Source: Streptomyces sp. NBS 14/10 (lineage in GTDB: Bacteria > Actinomycetota > Actinomycetes > Streptomycetales > Streptomycetaceae). From it: a stretch of 64,000 nucleotides of DNA. Below, piece after piece: positions 8,141 to 16,213 of this stretch. Where the stretch lies: contig NZ_NCSM01000054.1 in NCBI RefSeq assembly GCF_002224125.1, positions 1 through 64,000 on the forward strand. The letters run 5' to 3'. The first letter of the stretch is position 1. Every line of letters starts with the position of its first letter. Position numbers and translations under genes: made by a program. The notes beneath the pieces were generated by a model, which had not been told where the DNA came from, made no database searches, and saw only the letters and a program-made list of their open reading frames with translations.

Positions 8141-9244
8141 ATGAGCACGCCCGTCTTCATTCCCGGCCTGGAGCTCTCCCGCCGCTTCTACCTGGAAGCC
8201 GTACGTCCCGTGCTGGACGAGGCGGCCCCGGGGATGGTGCACTCCGCCGCCCGTCTCGGCAGCGGCTCGGAAGTCCTCGGATTCGACACCGCCCGCTCCG
8301 CGGACCACGAGTGGGGTCCTCGCCTACAGATCTTCCTGGCCGCCCAGGACGCCACTCGCCACGGCGAGCGGCTCGGCGCACTGCTCGCCGAGCGCCTGCC
8401 GAAGACCTTCTGCGGCTACCCGACCAACTTCGCCCCCACCGGCGAGGTGGGCATCGGGGTCATGCAGGCGACCGACGGGCCCATCCACCACCGCGTCGAC
8501 ATCACCGACCCGGCCACCTGGTTCACCGCGCACTTGGGCTTCGACCCGCGCAGGGACGTCACCCTGGCGGACTGGCTGGCCACACCCACCCAGCGCCTCG
8601 CCGAGGTCACCGCTGGTGCCGTCTTCCACGACGGGCTCGGACAGCTCGCCCCGGCCCGCGCCAACCTCGACTGGTACCCCCACGATCTCTGGCTCTACCT
8701 GCTCGCCTGCCAGTGGCAGCGCATCTCCCAGGAAGAAGCCTTCGTCGGCCGCTGCGGCGAAGTGCGCGACGAACTCGGCTCCGCTGTCGTTGCCGCACGG
8801 CTGGTGCGCGACCTGATGCGGCTCTGCCTGCTGATGAACCGCCGCTACCCTCCGTACAGCAAATGGCTCGGCAGCGCGTTCGCCCGCACCCCCCAAGCGG
8901 CCGCCCTCACCCCGCACCTCACCGCCGCCCTTGCCGCCACCGACTGGCACACCCGCGAACAGCACCTGGCCCACGCCTACGAAACCCTCGCCGCCCTGCA
9001 CAACCAACTCGCCCTCACCGACCCGGTCGACCCGGCCACACGGCCCTACCACGGCCGCCCCTTCCAGGTCCTGCACGCCGAACGCTTCACCGCCGCCCTG
9101 ACCGCCCGTATCACCGACCCCACCGTCCGCGCCCTCCCGGTGATCGGGACCATCGACCAGTTCATCGACAGCACCGACGTCCTCGGCCGACCCGAGCTGA
9201 CACGCACCGCCGCCCACGCCACGCTCACCGACCCAAAACGATGA
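8141..9244 (+). CDS. DUF4037-domain protein
   Basis: 367-aa soluble protein resembling the DUF4037 family, whose N-terminal part is nucleotidyltransferase-like (GSGSEVLGFDTARSADHEWGPRLQIFL matches the GSxS ... DxD pattern with the variant D-x-E/D residues). The C-terminal half is helical with many aromatic residues (LDWYPHDLWLYLLACQWQRISQEEAF). Function is unknown; related proteins have been likened to aminoglycoside nucleotidyltransferases by fold only. No ribosome site is evident at ATG 8141. It stands alone between the HxlR pair and the convergent RiPP operon. Confidence 0.75.
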   Translation: MSTPVFIPGLELSRRFYLEAVRPVLDEAAPGMVHSAARLGSGSEVLGFDTARSADHEWGPRLQIFLAAQDATRHGERLGALLAERLPKTFCGYPTNFAPTGEVGIGVMQATDGPIHHRVDITDPATWFTAHLGFDPRRDVTLADWLATPTQRLAEVTAGAVFHDGLGQLAPARANLDWYPHDLWLYLLACQWQRISQEEAFVGRCGEVRDELGSAVVAARLVRDLMRLCLLMNRRYPPYSKWLGSAFARTPQAAALTPHLTAALAATDWHTREQHLAHAYETLAALHNQLALTDPVDPATRPYHGRPFQVLHAERFTAALTARITDPTVRALPVIGTIDQFIDSTDVLGRPELTRTAAHATLTDPKR

Positions 9245-9349
9245 ACCCGAGACCGTCTCCCGTTCTTGCGGTCCTCGCAACCAGGACCAGTCATCGCTGT
9301 TGCTTGGCTGCACCCAGCGTGCTTCGTGGCGTGAGCAGCAGCTGCTGTT

Positions 9350-9787
9350 TCAGCCGGTCCGATCGGCCAAGAGCAGGGCGAGCGGCCCGGCGGGGAGCAG
9401 GAAGCGGCCTTGGACGGCGGCTTCGAGGGCGTCGGCCATAGGCCACCAGGACAGCTTGAAGTCCTGTTCGGTGGGGGTGAGCTGCTGCGGGCCGACGGTC
9501 GGATCGCGGGCCTCGTACAGGTGGACGCGAGCGGTCGTCGCCAGGGTGATGGCGTACGTGCCCAGCGGGCGCCATCGTGCGGCTGTGATGCCTGCTTCCT
9601 CCTTCAGTTCTCGGCGGGCGCATTCTTCCGGGGTCTCGCCGTCCTCTCGCCGCCCACCGGGGAGAAACAGGTGCTCGCCACCGTGACGGGGGAACATGGC
9701 GCTCAGCAGCGCGACGAAGCCGTTCGCATCGCGGGCCACCACTACGGAAGCGTCGCGGGTTGGGCGGTCGCCGGGCATCTCACTCAT
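9350..9787 (-). CDS. Nudix hydrolase
   Basis: 145-aa Nudix-fold pyrophosphohydrolase. The Nudix box (Gx5Ex7REUxEExGU) is complete, from GGRREDGETPEE to RELKEEAGI, so the metal-binding glutamates are present. Start ATG 9787 (MSEMPGD) lies 58 bases after the methyltransferase stop on the same strand, so it may be the last gene of the RiPP operon or an independent housekeeping gene. There is no clear ribosome site. The substrate cannot be predicted; the family cleaves nucleoside diphosphates linked to another moiety. Confidence 0.85.
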   Translation of the reverse strand: MSEMPGDRPTRDASVVVARDANGFVALLSAMFPRHGGEHLFLPGGRREDGETPEECARRELKEEAGITAARWRPLGTYAITLATTARVHLYEARDPTVGPQQLTPTEQDFKLSWWPMADALEAAVQGRFLLPAGPLALLLADRTG

Positions 9788-9845
9788 GGCGGGCGAGCAC
9801 CATGGCCGCGTTACGGACATTCGCGGGGCCCTTGTCTCGCTGGGC

Positions 9846-11021
9846 TCAGACAAGGCGGTGTTCCCAGCGCAACGTGGGGGCGTCACCGATCCAGTACGTG
9901 TGGGAGCGGGGGGTGACGCGGAGCCGCACGGTGCTGATGTCCGGGCGTCCGGCGTCCTGCCAGGCGATGAGCGCCTGTTCGATGTCGTCCCACAGCGCCA
10001 CCGGTCCGCCCTGCCGTACCGTCCAGCCGGAGCCGTCCTCGATGAACGCGGCGAAGGATTCACGGTCGGCGTCGAACACGTAGAGCTGCCGGCTGCCACC
10101 GCTCCGGACGGCGCGTACGAGCTGAGCGCCGGGCGCGGCGAGTTGGGCGAGGAAGGCGGGCATCCACTCCTCCAGCAGCGTCGGCGAGACCTTCGTCACG
10201 CGCGCGCTGTCGGTGTAGGCGGTGCGCGCCGACAGGTCCCCGGCGAGCGGGGTGGCGGCCTGGGAGCGGGCCTGCATGAACGATGACTCCCCGATGATCA
10301 GCCCCTCGGCCGTGCCGTCGTCGTTCACGGTGACCTTGGCGAGGCCGGTGCCGTACGCCCACGAGCCGGGGGCGAGGGTGGTGAGGATGATGCCGCCCGG
10401 TTTGGTCTGGCGCACCCAGGTGTGGGGGATGCGGCGTACTGCGCAGGTGGCGATGGTGCGGTCGTAGGGGGCGCGGCGGGGATGGCCCAGGAGGCCGTCA
10501 CCAGTCATGGTCCATGTCGAGTATCCGGCGGCTTCCAGCGCGGCATCCGCACGGGCGGCCACGCCCGGGTCCACCTCGACCGTGGTGACGTTGTCTTCGC
10601 CGAGCCGGTGGCACATCAGGGCGGTGGAGTAACCGGTGCCGGTGCCGATCTCCAGCGCGGTATGACCGTCCTCGACGTCCAGAGCCTCAAGCATGCCGAC
10701 GACCGTCACGGGCGTGGTGGACGACGACGTGGGCACGCCGAGGACGGGCTCGGCGGCCTGGTCGGCGGTGAGGTGTCCATCCAGCTGTGTCACCAGGGAC
10801 TCGTCGCGGTAGGCGATCCCGGCCCATTCCCCGGGGTCGGTGCCGAGCGCGGTTACGGGCCGCCAGCGCCCGCCGTCGGCGGGCAGGAAGACGCCGGGCT
10901 GGAGGAACAGCTCACGCGGCACGGCCTCGACAGCCGCCCGCCAATTCGGGTGGGTGAGGACTCCGGCCTCCTGGAGCCGGGCGGCGAGGACGCGCCGTTC
11001 AGGGGCGGTTTCGGGTGTCAT
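9846..11021 (-). CDS. PIMT-like O-methyltransferase of a graspetide cluster
   Basis: 391-aa SAM-dependent methyltransferase related to protein-L-isoaspartate O-methyltransferase. It has the PIMT-type substrate loop (PTSSSTTPVTVVGMLEAL), then SAM motif I EIGTGTGYS (about 126-134), and a C-terminal extension of about 180 residues absent from housekeeping PIMT. This extended form is the one paired with ATP-grasp ligases in aspartimide-forming graspetide clusters (fuscimiditide type), where it methylates an Asp side chain that then cyclises to aspartimide. The start codon overlaps the ligase stop (ATGA) and has an AAGGAGA ribosome site. The role in aspartimide formation is inferred from family and context. 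Confidence 0.88.
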   Translation of the reverse strand: MTPETAPERRVLAARLQEAGVLTHPNWRAAVEAVPRELFLQPGVFLPADGGRWRPVTALGTDPGEWAGIAYRDESLVTQLDGHLTADQAAEPVLGVPTSSSTTPVTVVGMLEALDVEDGHTALEIGTGTGYSTALMCHRLGEDNVTTVEVDPGVAARADAALEAAGYSTWTMTGDGLLGHPRRAPYDRTIATCAVRRIPHTWVRQTKPGGIILTTLAPGSWAYGTGLAKVTVNDDGTAEGLIIGESSFMQARSQAATPLAGDLSARTAYTDSARVTKVSPTLLEEWMPAFLAQLAAPGAQLVRAVRSGGSRQLYVFDADRESFAAFIEDGSGWTVRQGGPVALWDDIEQALIAWQDAGRPDISTVRLRVTPRSHTYWIGDAPTLRWEHRLV

Positions 11022-11989
11022 CCGGGGGTGTCTCCTTGGGCGAGTAGGTCGGCGAAGGCGGCGGCCATCGGCAGGCCGGTCTTCTCTTCCAGCCACCCCC
11101 ATTGGCCGTTCGGGTTCAGCTCCAGCCAGTGGGGTTCGCCTTCGCGGTCGAGGGCGAGATCAAAGCTCCCGGAGGAGAGGCCGAAGTGGCCGAGGTAGTC
11201 GAACAGCGCCTTCTCCAGTCGACCCGGCAGGTCCACCACGCTGTACGACAGGGCGGAGTAGTCCTTGCGCCAGTCCAGCAGGCCGGAGTCGATGCGCACG
11301 GCGAACGACTGCCGGCCGACGACCAGCACACGCAGGTCCGCCACCTTGTCCACACAGGCCTGGAACAGGTGCGGAGCCACGGCCACGCTGTCGTCCACCT
11401 CGTCGGCGGTGACCGGCTCGGCCCAGCTCGTGAGGCCGATGCCGTCTCGCTCGTACGGGGTCCACCGCAACGTCTTGGCGATCACCTGGCCGTGCGCGGT
11501 GATGAACCGTCGTACCTCGTCGGGGTCGTTGGTGACCAGGGTTGCGGGCACGGTGAGACCTAAGCGTACGGCTACGGCGAGTTGAGCGGGTTTGTAGTCG
11601 GCTGCCGCGTTGCGGGCTGGATGGTTGACCCACAGAGGGCCGTCGAGTGCATAGAGGGCGCCCGCGAGCCCGTAGCGGACCTGCGCTGCCGCATAGCGCG
11701 CGTCGCCCGGGCCCAGGTGTTCGAAGGCAGGCCAGACGGGGCGACGCCAGTACACCGCCCGTACGTGCTCCACGTCGGCGGTCCTCGACGGGGTACGGAA
11801 CCGCCCGGCCACCGGGGAGGAAGCCGGGCGGTCACCGAACCGAGCCGAGACCGTCAGTTCCCCGGCCGGGAGGTCCGCGGGGTTGAAGCGGACCACTGGA
11901 ACACCGCGCTCGTGGAGGTGAGTGATCACCATGTCGGCGGTGATGTCGAGTGGTTCCGTGACCACCAGGACCGGACTCGTGTCGGCCAT
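11018..11989 (-). CDS. ATP-grasp RiPP maturase (graspetide synthetase)
   Basis: 323-aa ATP-grasp ligase of the type that makes omega-ester or omega-amide side-chain links in graspetides. N-terminal pre-ATP-grasp region, then ATP-binding strands (VIAKTLRW about 165-172; DKVADLRVLVVG), ending with the family signature LELNPNGQWGWLE. These enzymes activate Asp/Glu carboxylates of the precursor as acyl-phosphates and join them to Ser/Thr/Lys side chains. It starts five bases after the precursor stop and overlaps the methyltransferase. Leu143 is encoded by TTA (11561-11563 on the plus strand as TAA), so translation should need the bldA tRNA and be developmentally limited. Confidence 0.9.
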   Translation of the reverse strand: MADTSPVLVVTEPLDITADMVITHLHERGVPVVRFNPADLPAGELTVSARFGDRPASSPVAGRFRTPSRTADVEHVRAVYWRRPVWPAFEHLGPGDARYAAAQVRYGLAGALYALDGPLWVNHPARNAAADYKPAQLAVAVRLGLTVPATLVTNDPDEVRRFITAHGQVIAKTLRWTPYERDGIGLTSWAEPVTADEVDDSVAVAPHLFQACVDKVADLRVLVVGRQSFAVRIDSGLLDWRKDYSALSYSVVDLPGRLEKALFDYLGHFGLSSGSFDLALDREGEPHWLELNPNGQWGWLEEKTGLPMAAAFADLLAQGDTPG

Positions 11990-11994
11990 CGGGG

Positions 11995-12261
11995 TCAGTC
12001 CTGCTGGGAGTCCTGGTCGTGGCCCGCGTCATTGCGGGAGTCCAGGTTCGTCACGGTCGAAGTCGAGGTGGCGGAGCTGGTGCCGTGCTTGCCCATCTCG
12101 ACGACCCGGCCATCGCCATCGCGGAACACGCCGATCTGGGTGTCCGGGTCGATGGTGACGGTGGTGAACGGCATGTGCGCCGATGTCGGGTACGGACCGA
12201 GTCGGCGCAGACCCCAGGGGTGGAGGGAGGCGGGGTGGCTAGGAGCGGTGCACGTGGTCAC
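11995..12261 (-). CDS. Graspetide precursor peptide
   Basis: 88-aa precursor matching the putative ATP-grasp target RiPP family. The leader has the conserved blocks PWGLRRLGPYP (15-25), TIDPDTQ (36-42) and EMGKHGTS (55-62). The core after that is unlike the leader: a Ser/Thr run (61-71: donor hydroxyls) followed by Asp residues at 74, 78, 82, 84 and 88 (acceptor carboxyls), with Asp74-Ser75 as an aspartimide-prone pair. The start is GTG 12261, with a GGAG site inside the preceding HATPase gene and a 4-bp GTGA overlap with it. The ligase starts five bases after the stop. No cleavage site or protease gene is evident. Confidence 0.9.
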   Translation of the reverse strand: MTTCTAPSHPASLHPWGLRRLGPYPTSAHMPFTTVTIDPDTQIGVFRDGDGRVVEMGKHGTSSATSTSTVTNLDSRNDAGHDQDSQQD

Positions 12262-12773
12262 GGCTTCTCCAATCGGGTGGGTGGATATGGGGTGCGTGGG
12301 TGGCTCGCGGCGGTGGTGGGCGTGGTGTCGCACTCAGCCCATACGCCCTTGCCCCATGGCCTGGTGACGACGCCCCACCGGCAGGAGAGCGCTGCCACCA
12401 CAGCCATGCCGCGCCCGGACTCGGCCGTCTCGCTCGTCTGGATGACACGGGGGACGGTGCGGGACCGGTCGAACGTCGAGATGCGTACCAAGTGATCGCT
12501 GGGGCGCTCGACCTTGAGGCGGAAGCAGCCGCGCTGCTCGGGATCGGGGATGCAGCGGGTGGCGTGCCGGATCGCGTTGGTGGCCAGCTCGGAGGCGATC
12601 AAACGGGCGTCGTCCACCAGGTCCTCCAGCCCCCACGCGCGCAGGGTTGCGGCGACGGAAAGGCGCGCGATGCCCACGGACCTCTCGGTGCACGGGAGCG
12701 ACTGGGAGTAGGCCGGATGGCCTGTACCGGTGGGGGCGAGCGGTGGGGGATTCCTGGTCATTGTCGCGGTCAT
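12258..12773 (-). CDS. HATPase_c anti-sigma-like ATP-binding protein
   Basis: 171-aa GHKL-fold protein similar to the RsbW/SpoIIAB-like regulators abundant in Streptomyces. The N-box reads LIASELATNAIRHA (about 59-72) and the G-box region ESGRGMAVVAALSCRWG follows. Family members are serine kinases or anti-sigma factors, often encoded next to XRE regulators, as here. Its stop overlaps the GTG of the graspetide precursor (GTGA), so the two are translationally coupled. Starts at 12773 or 12761 are possible; neither has a good ribosome site. Whether it regulates the RiPP locus or is a passive operon member is not known. Confidence 0.8.
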   Translation of the reverse strand: MTATMTRNPPPLAPTGTGHPAYSQSLPCTERSVGIARLSVAATLRAWGLEDLVDDARLIASELATNAIRHATRCIPDPEQRGCFRLKVERPSDHLVRISTFDRSRTVPRVIQTSETAESGRGMAVVAALSCRWGVVTRPWGKGVWAECDTTPTTAASHPRTPYPPTRLEKP

Positions 12774-12821
12774 TTCGTGGGTCGTCTGGTGAGTGGGCGC
12801 ACGGTGCTGCGTAACACTCAG

Positions 12822-12848
12822 TAAACGCCCAGGAGCGCACCGCGTTTA
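12822..12848. promoter_or_regulatory. Inverted repeat in RiPP/XRE divergent promoter
   Basis: TAAACGC (12822-12828) and GCGTTTA (12842-12848) form a 7-bp inverted repeat with a 13-base spacer between the divergent HATPase/RiPP operon and the XRE regulator gene. A plausible operator for that regulator. Confidence 0.5.
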
Positions 12849-12913
12849 GGGCATGGCCAATTCGCCCCGCCCGCACACACCCGGACCTTTTTGCTGGCCC
12901 TTGACTCGGTTCC

Positions 12914-12942
12914 TTGGCTGGCTGTGCGCACCTGTCTACCGT
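12914..12942 (+). promoter_or_regulatory. Candidate leaderless promoter of XRE regulator
   Basis: TTGGCT (12914-12919) and TACCGT (12937-12942), 17-base spacer. The -10 box ends six bases before ATG 12949, so transcription would begin at the start codon. Confidence 0.5.
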
Positions 12943-12948
12943 GGGGGC

Positions 12949-14181
12949 ATGGGGAACCAATCGCTCCAAATGGCCCTGGCTGATGCTGGATTAACGCAGG
13001 AGAAGTTGGCCGAGGCGGTGAACAAGGCCATCGAGCGGATGACCGGCAGACCCGGCCGGATCAGTGACCGGGTGGTACGGCGGTGGCTGAGCGGACAAAC
13101 TCGCTGGCCTCACGAACTTCAGCGCCGAGCCCTGGCAACGACACTGGGCCGCGATCCGGCCGAGTTGGGATTCGTTCCCCCGCCGGGCCGTTCCCCTGAC
13201 GCCCCTCCGGAGGATTCCGTGAACCGCCGCCAAGCCCTCGCCACAGGAGTTGCCCTGGGCGCAGCCGTAGCTGCACCGGCTCCCGCCACCTCCTACCGCA
13301 TCGGCATGAGCGACGTACGGGCCCTGCAAGGCCGCTTCGCCAGGCTCATCGCCGCCGACCACAAAAAGGGCGGGGACAAGGAGACCGAGGCCGCTGCCCT
13401 GGCCTTGGCCGAGGAAGCCCTTGCTCTCCGGCAGCGGGGGGCCTGCTCTCAGCGCGTCAGGCGTGCCCTGTACGCCACGGCCGCCGCCTGCGTGTCCAGC
13501 GCAATGTGGGCCGCCACCGATGGGCGTCGTTTCGACGCAGCCCTACGGCATCACGAGCGGGCGGCCAGTCTTGCCCAGGAGTCCGACGACCAGGCAATCC
13601 TGTTCCGCATCTGGTCCCACAAGGGCAGCCTCTACCGCCACCTGGGCCGACCGGCCGATGCCCTCGACGCCAACGACGTCGCACGCCGCCTGTCCATCAC
13701 CCGCCGCGACCCACTGTTCGCGTCTCTCGGCCACGCCCGGCACGCCGCGATCCTCGGCCTGACGCGGGACAAGGCCGGTGTCGACCGTGCCTTGGGCTGT
13801 GCCCGGGAAGCAATGCTGCGCGCTGATCCCAATGAGTGGCGGCCCACGTGGTTGACCGCGTTCTACGACGAAGCCGAAGTGCACAGCCTCGGTGCCGTCG
13901 CGTACCTGGCCGCCGGGCGGCAGGCTGAGGCCGAGGCGCACGCCCATGCCTCCCTCACTCTGTTCCGCCCTCATCTCGTCCGCTCCCGGGCCATCACGAC
14001 CGCCCGACTGGCCCGCGCCCAGCTCGGGCAGGGGGAGGCGGAGCGCGCCGTGGCCACTGCCGCCTCCATCGACGCGGAGCACCCTCGAGTGCTGGCCATG
14101 CTCGGCTCGTTCACCCGTGACCTTCGCCGGATCGCTTCCGGCCCTGTCTACGACTCTTGGGAGCAGCAGTGGGCAGCGTGA
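12949..14181 (+). CDS. XRE-family regulator with TPR-like C-terminal domain
   Basis: 410-aa regulator. The N-terminal helix-turn-helix (about 5-70) is followed by a linker and a hydrophobic Ala-rich stretch, then a long all-helical region (about 125-400) with TPR-like repeats (e.g. RFDAALRHHERAASLAQES, LYRHLGRPADALDAND). The start is ATG 12949 with no Shine-Dalgarno; a -10 box six bases upstream suggests a leaderless mRNA. Codon 15 is TTA (12991-12993), so it is a likely bldA target. It is divergent from the HATPase/RiPP operon and overlaps the GNAT gene, so it is the natural candidate regulator of the graspetide locus. Confidence 0.85.
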   Translation: MGNQSLQMALADAGLTQEKLAEAVNKAIERMTGRPGRISDRVVRRWLSGQTRWPHELQRRALATTLGRDPAELGFVPPPGRSPDAPPEDSVNRRQALATGVALGAAVAAPAPATSYRIGMSDVRALQGRFARLIAADHKKGGDKETEAAALALAEEALALRQRGACSQRVRRALYATAAACVSSAMWAATDGRRFDAALRHHERAASLAQESDDQAILFRIWSHKGSLYRHLGRPADALDANDVARRLSITRRDPLFASLGHARHAAILGLTRDKAGVDRALGCAREAMLRADPNEWRPTWLTAFYDEAEVHSLGAVAYLAAGRQAEAEAHAHASLTLFRPHLVRSRAITTARLARAQLGQGEAERAVATAASIDAEHPRVLAMLGSFTRDLRRIASGPVYDSWEQQWAA

Positions 14182-14720
14182 GTCTCGTCCGGATCGGCGA
14201 CGTGGAGTCTGTGTGGGATGACCTGATGGGCATCTACAAGGAGTGCTGGGCGCAGAAGCTCCACCTGCCCCACTACGCCCCGGAGACGTTCGGGGAGCGG
14301 CTGCGCCGACATGCCGCCGAACCGGGTTGGGAGACCATGGTGGCGTACGACTCAGGCGTGCCCGTCGGCTACCTCTACGCCAACCAACTCGCCGGAGCGG
14401 ATGACCGCTGGTGGCGCCGCACCCGTCCGGAGCCCGAGCCGACCGTCACAGGGGCTTCTACGGTCGCGGTCAAAGAGATGATGGTTCGCCGGCAGTGGCG
14501 CAGACAGGGGCTCGCCCGCAGGCTGCATGACGCGCTTCTGGCCGGGCGGCCCGAGACGCAGGTGTCGTTGATGGTCAACCCTTTGAACCAGGACGGGAAG
14601 GTGCAGGCCCTCTACGCGTCGTGGGGATACAGGGCGGTGGGCACTGCGCGGTCTTCGCCGGAGGCGCCGGTCCTGACGGTGATGGTGCGTCCTGTGCGGC
14701 CTGAGATGGCCGCCGGGTAG
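14169..14720 (+). CDS. GNAT-family N-acetyltransferase
   Basis: 183-aa acetyltransferase of the GNAT fold. The acetyl-CoA binding motif A is EMMVRRQWRRQGLARRLHDALL (written here in two parts: EMMVRRQWRRQGLA and RRLHDALL; about 105-125), followed by ALYASWGYRAVG, the usual motif B. GTG 14169 has a GGGAG site five bases upstream and overlaps the end of the XRE gene; GTG 14178, overlapping the XRE stop as GTGA, is an alternative. Co-transcription with the regulator is likely. The substrate is unknown; it could act on the graspetide or be unrelated. Confidence 0.82.
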   Translation: MGSVSLVRIGDVESVWDDLMGIYKECWAQKLHLPHYAPETFGERLRRHAAEPGWETMVAYDSGVPVGYLYANQLAGADDRWWRRTRPEPEPTVTGASTVAVKEMMVRRQWRRQGLARRLHDALLAGRPETQVSLMVNPLNQDGKVQALYASWGYRAVGTARSSPEAPVLTVMVRPVRPEMAAG

Positions 14721-14733
14721 CAGGGCGGCCGCG

Positions 14734-15369
14734 CTACGGCGTGCCTTCCGTTCTCGAGGTGACCTGGATGCGCTCGCGGACAGGGCCCAGCCTCGCCATC
14801 AGAAGCGCTACGCAGCGTTCGGCGAGGTCGACGGGCTTGGTCGGCCCGCGGGGTTCGGGCCACGCACCGTCGTCTTCGGGGTCGGGGTGGGCCACGCAGA
14901 CCGGAACGGCCGGGCCCGTGGCGCCGGGCAGGGGGCCGATCAGTACGCAGGGCCGTCCCAGCCCGCGCAGCAGCGGCAGCCGGGCGTCGTACGGGCGAGT
15001 GCCGACGATGATGAAGCCGTCCACCATCGCGCTGTCCGCCACCCGGCGCAGCCCTTCCTCGCCCTCCTCCTGGGTGAGCAGCAGAACGTCGTGGTCGTGG
15101 CGGCGGGCGGCGGTGACGACGCGGGCCGCGAATCGCATCGCGGCCGTGACGTCGCCGCCCTCGCGCAGTGGGGTCACCAGTGCCAGCACCCGGGTGCGGC
15201 TGCTGGCCAGGGCGCGGGCTCCGGCGTGTGGGCGGTAGCCGAGTTCGCGGATGCTGGCGTGGATGCGGCGGCGGGTGGCCTCGGCGATCGGCCGTTTGCC
15301 GCTCAGGGCGTAGCTGACGGTGCTGGGCGAGACCCCGGCGTGCCTGGCCACATCCGTGATCCTGACCAT
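14734..15369 (-). CDS. LacI-family regulator with shortened effector domain
   Basis: 211-aa LacI-type repressor. The N-terminal HTH is complete (ITDVARHAGVSPSTVSYALSGKRPIAEATR, here named by its ends: ITDVARHAGVS ... PIAEATR; residues about 4-35) with hinge and first half of the periplasmic-binding-like domain (to VLIGPLPGATG, about 148). The next ~130 residues normally present are missing and the protein resumes at the usual C-terminal helix PVDLAERCVALLMARLG. Normal length is about 340 aa. It lies 22 bases after the sugar permease gene in the same orientation, so it is the operon regulator; ligand binding is probably altered or lost. RBS AAGGAGG is present. Confidence 0.82.
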   Translation of the reverse strand: MVRITDVARHAGVSPSTVSYALSGKRPIAEATRRRIHASIRELGYRPHAGARALASSRTRVLALVTPLREGGDVTAAMRFAARVVTAARRHDHDVLLLTQEEGEEGLRRVADSAMVDGFIIVGTRPYDARLPLLRGLGRPCVLIGPLPGATGPAVPVCVAHPDPEDDGAWPEPRGPTKPVDLAERCVALLMARLGPVRERIQVTSRTEGTP

Positions 15370-15391
15370 GGAGCCCCCTCCTTGGCGGGGT

Positions 15392-16213
15392 TCACTTGAC
15401 GGCGCCCACGGCGATACCGCGGGCCAGCGTCCGCTGGAAGATCAGGAAGAACAGGAACGCGGGCAGGACACCGAGCAGGGCGGCCGCGTTGGTCATGGTG
15501 GCGTCCATCAGCCGCTGGCCCTGGAGGACGCCGAGGGCCACCGACACCGTCTGGTTGTCGTTGGAGATCAGCATGACCAGGGGCAGCAGAAACTCGTTCC
15601 AGGTCCAGATGAAGAAGAAGACCAGCAGCACCCCGATCGTGGGCCGGCTGACCGGCACCACGACCCGCCACAGCACCTGCCACTTGTTCGCGCCGTCGAT
15701 CCTGGCCGCCTCGATGACCTCCTTGGGGAAGGCGCCGAGGACGGAGGAGAGCAGATAGGTGCCGAAGGCGGACTGGATGACGGTGAAGACGAGGATGACG
15801 CTGAGCCGGGTGTCGTACAGGCCCACCTCCTTCAACAGGTAGTAGATGGGGTAGACCAGCGCCTCCTGCGGCAGCATGTTCGCCAGTACGAAGAAGGCCA
15901 GCACCCAGGGGCGGCCCTTGATCCGGCCGATGCCGATCGCGTACGCGTTGAGCACCGACAGCACCACCGCGAACACCGCCACCGAGCCGGATATCAGCAC
16001 GGAGTTGAGCAGCTTCTGGCCGAAGTCCACCCGCTCCCAGAAGTCCTTCAGCCCGTCGAGATACAGCCCGTCGGGCAGGCTCAGCGGTCCGTGGGCGGAG
16101 TACTCGGCGGGTGACTTGACCGCGTTGAGCGCGACGATGACGAAGGGCGCCACCATGAAGAGGGCCGCCACGACCAGCGCGGCCAGTACCGGGTATCGCG
16201 TGACGGCCTTCAC
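15392..16213 (-). CDS. Carbohydrate ABC transporter permease (MalG-like)
   Basis: 273-aa inner-membrane permease with six predicted helices and the EAA loop (EAARIDGANKWQVLWRVVVP, about 185-204) that docks the ATPase. GTG 16213 overlaps the stop of the partner permease (GTGA). As is usual for Streptomyces CUT1 sugar importers, no ATPase is encoded here; the shared ATPase MsiK normally serves such systems. Confidence 0.93.
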   Translation of the reverse strand: MKAVTRYPVLAALVVAALFMVAPFVIVALNAVKSPAEYSAHGPLSLPDGLYLDGLKDFWERVDFGQKLLNSVLISGSVAVFAVVLSVLNAYAIGIGRIKGRPWVLAFFVLANMLPQEALVYPIYYLLKEVGLYDTRLSVILVFTVIQSAFGTYLLSSVLGAFPKEVIEAARIDGANKWQVLWRVVVPVSRPTIGVLLVFFFIWTWNEFLLPLVMLISNDNQTVSVALGVLQGQRLMDATMTNAAALLGVLPAFLFFLIFQRTLARGIAVGAVK

